From Nocardioides sp. QY071 (lineage in GTDB: Bacteria > Actinomycetota > Actinomycetes > Propionibacteriales > Nocardioidaceae): a stretch of DNA of 64,000 nt. The position numbers were made by a program, and so were the translations under genes. The stretch spans positions 1,364,001 through 1,428,000 of the forward strand of contig NZ_CP124681.1 of assembly GCF_029961765.1 (NCBI RefSeq). The letters run 5' to 3'. The first letter of the stretch is position 1, and each line of letters opens with the position of its first letter. Below the pieces are notes generated by a model. That model had not been told where the DNA came from. It saw only the letters and a list, made by a program, of their open reading frames with translations, and did no database searches. Below are positions 63,142 to 64,000 of this stretch, one piece after another.

Positions 63142-63870
63142 TCAGGCGGGGAAGCGGGCCGTGGCGTGCTCGGCGACGTACGTCGCCTCGAGCCGCTCCG
63201 GCTCGGCCCGGACGACCAGGACGAGCGAGCCGCCCGCGAGGAGCGGATCGCAGAGGATCGCCGGCTCCGAGACGGGGTCGGCGACCGCGAGCAGGCGGCC
63301 GTCGCCGACCAGACCGGTGGCGGCCGCCTCGCTCCACAGCTCGGCCTGGCTCAGCGCCCGGCCACCCACCTCGAGGGCGGGATCGTCGGCCTGCGGCGGG
63401 TCCCAGGCCTGGAAGGCGTCGGGCTGGGACCACACGTCGATCCCGACGTCGGTCACCCCGGCCGGAACCGGCTCCTTGAACCGGACGCCCAACGGCAGCA
63501 GGGCGCACGCCAGGACGGCGAGCTCGCCGGATCTTCCGGCCCACTCGGCCAGGGTGTCGGGCCCGCAGACGACCGCGGCGAGGTCGGTGGCCTCGGCGGC
63601 CGTGGCGACCAGGCCGCAGTTCCACGCGGCGCCGAGGAAGACGGTCCCGAGCCAGTGCGGCGGCAGGTCGATCGCGATCCGGTCGCCGCGCTCCAGGCCC
63701 AGCTCGTCGACGAGCAGCGAGCTGGCCTTCGCGACCCAGTTGGCCCAGGTGGTGACCGACAGCTCGACCCGCTCACCACTCGCGTGGTCGTAGAAGGTCA
63801 CCAGCGGCTGGCCGGGGTCGGTGCGCAGGCGGGCGGCCAGGACCGCGGGGAAGGTGGTCGGCGTCGTCAC
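63142..63870 (-). CDS. TIGR03089 family protein
   Basis: 242 residues. An N-terminal segment related to AMP-binding enzymes (PLVTFYDHASGERVELSVTT, ERGDRIAIDLPPHWLGTVFL) but without the full adenylation domain, as in TIGR03089 (M. tuberculosis Rv3268). Function unknown. In mycobacteria it lies by LCP and manB genes, as here. GTG 7 bases after TAGGCT (complement of 63878-63883). Confidence 0.85.
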   Translation of the reverse strand: MTTPTTFPAVLAARLRTDPGQPLVTFYDHASGERVELSVTTWANWVAKASSLLVDELGLERGDRIAIDLPPHWLGTVFLGAAWNCGLVATAAEATDLAAVVCGPDTLAEWAGRSGELAVLACALLPLGVRFKEPVPAGVTDVGIDVWSQPDAFQAWDPPQADDPALEVGGRALSQAELWSEAAATGLVGDGRLLAVADPVSEPAILCDPLLAGGSLVLVVRAEPERLEATYVAEHATARFPA

Positions 63871-63909
63871 GGTCCCGAGCCTAGGTGCGGGTGGGCGGAC
63901 GTGACGCCG

Positions 63910-63915
63910 TAGGGT
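63910..63915 (+). promoter_or_regulatory. -10 box of the guanylyltransferase gene
   Basis: TAGGGT, 6 bases before the ATG; leaderless pattern. Confidence 0.45.
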
Positions 63916-63921
63916 GCGGCC

Positions 63922-64000
63922 ATGCTCCTCGACGAGATCCCCGGCTTCTGGGCCGTGGTCCCCGCCGGCGGTGCCGGGACGCGGCTGTGGCCGCTGTCGC
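63922..64000 (+). CDS. Mannose-1-phosphate guanylyltransferase, 3' end outside window
   Basis: Only the first 26 codons are inside the window. They end with the nucleotidyltransferase signature VVPAGGAGTRLWPLS, which in this exact form (GTRLWPLS) belongs to GDP-mannose pyrophosphorylases. It would make GDP-mannose for glycans and lipomannan. The rest lies beyond the right edge. Confidence 0.85.
   Translation, partial: MLLDEIPGFWAVVPAGGAGTRLWPLS

Overview
The window is very GC-rich actinobacterial chromosome. The closest fit is a non-mycolate actinomycete such as a Nocardioides-type organism (Nocardioidaceae). That assignment is inference from gene content and order, codon bias, the ClpP1P2/ClpX pair, a DUF222-HNH gene and galactan genes; no rRNA or other marker in the window settles it. 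There is no rRNA, tRNA, CRISPR array, prophage or intact insertion sequence. About 72 protein genes fill almost the whole window. The only stretch above 300 bp without a gene is 26.6-27.26 kb, which holds a degenerate tandem repeat.

Layout. 0-11.9 kb: a lipase cut by the left edge, an SRPBCC protein and a propeller lipoprotein. Then come the housekeeping protease genes clpP1-clpP2-clpX, three small envelope genes (holin-like, DUF3618, DUF4235), valS, a SpoIID-domain secreted protein, and a BenE transporter with a divergent XRE-cupin regulator. 12-16.3 kb: two TetR regulators controlling an AurF-like di-iron oxygenase and an NAD-dependent epimerase. 16.2-20.5 kb: two bacterial-PH-domain membrane proteins with a lone PemK/MazF-like gene, a GGDEF cyclase and a secreted protein. 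20.6-30.4 kb: an acyl-CoA dehydrogenase, Maf, membrane proteins of unknown function, a DUF222-HNH nuclease, the repeat array, a YcaQ-type glycosylase and a DUF885 metallopeptidase. 30.4-40.1 kb: a WYL regulator with an epoxide hydrolase, then birA, a PH protein, an adenylate cyclase, a lone winged-helix regulator, purK, purE, a CoA-binding protein, TetR and a FadE25-like dehydrogenase. This order partly matches the M. tuberculosis Rv3274c-Rv3282 neighbourhood. 40.2-43.1 kb: a sortase with two LPNTG wall-anchored proteins. 43.2-52.9 kb: a GH6-like lipoprotein, crotonase, two LCP ligases, thioesterase, LysR with a threonine-dehydratase-like enzyme, an IMPase and a VapBC module. 52.9-64 kb: a cell-wall galactan locus comprising two GT2 enzymes (one GlfT1-like), a PAP2 protein, glf, glfT2, the Wzm/Wzt exporter and a peptidoglycan amidase, then TIGR03089 and the start of a mannose-1-phosphate guanylyltransferase.

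How it works together. The right half is mainly envelope building. Glf makes UDP-galactofuranose, the GT2 and GlfT2 enzymes polymerise it, and Wzm/Wzt probably export the lipid-linked polymer. LCP proteins of the kind seen twice here could attach it to peptidoglycan. The amidase, SpoIID protein, GH6-like lipoprotein and sortase substrates act outside the membrane.

The most striking window-wide property is the start-site architecture. More than twenty genes have a TAnnnT-like -10 box ending only 6-8 bases before the start codon, which is what leaderless transcripts look like. I used this to choose several starts (clpP1, the GlfT1-like gene, the IMPase). Many divergent promoters also carry clear inverted repeats that are candidate operators.
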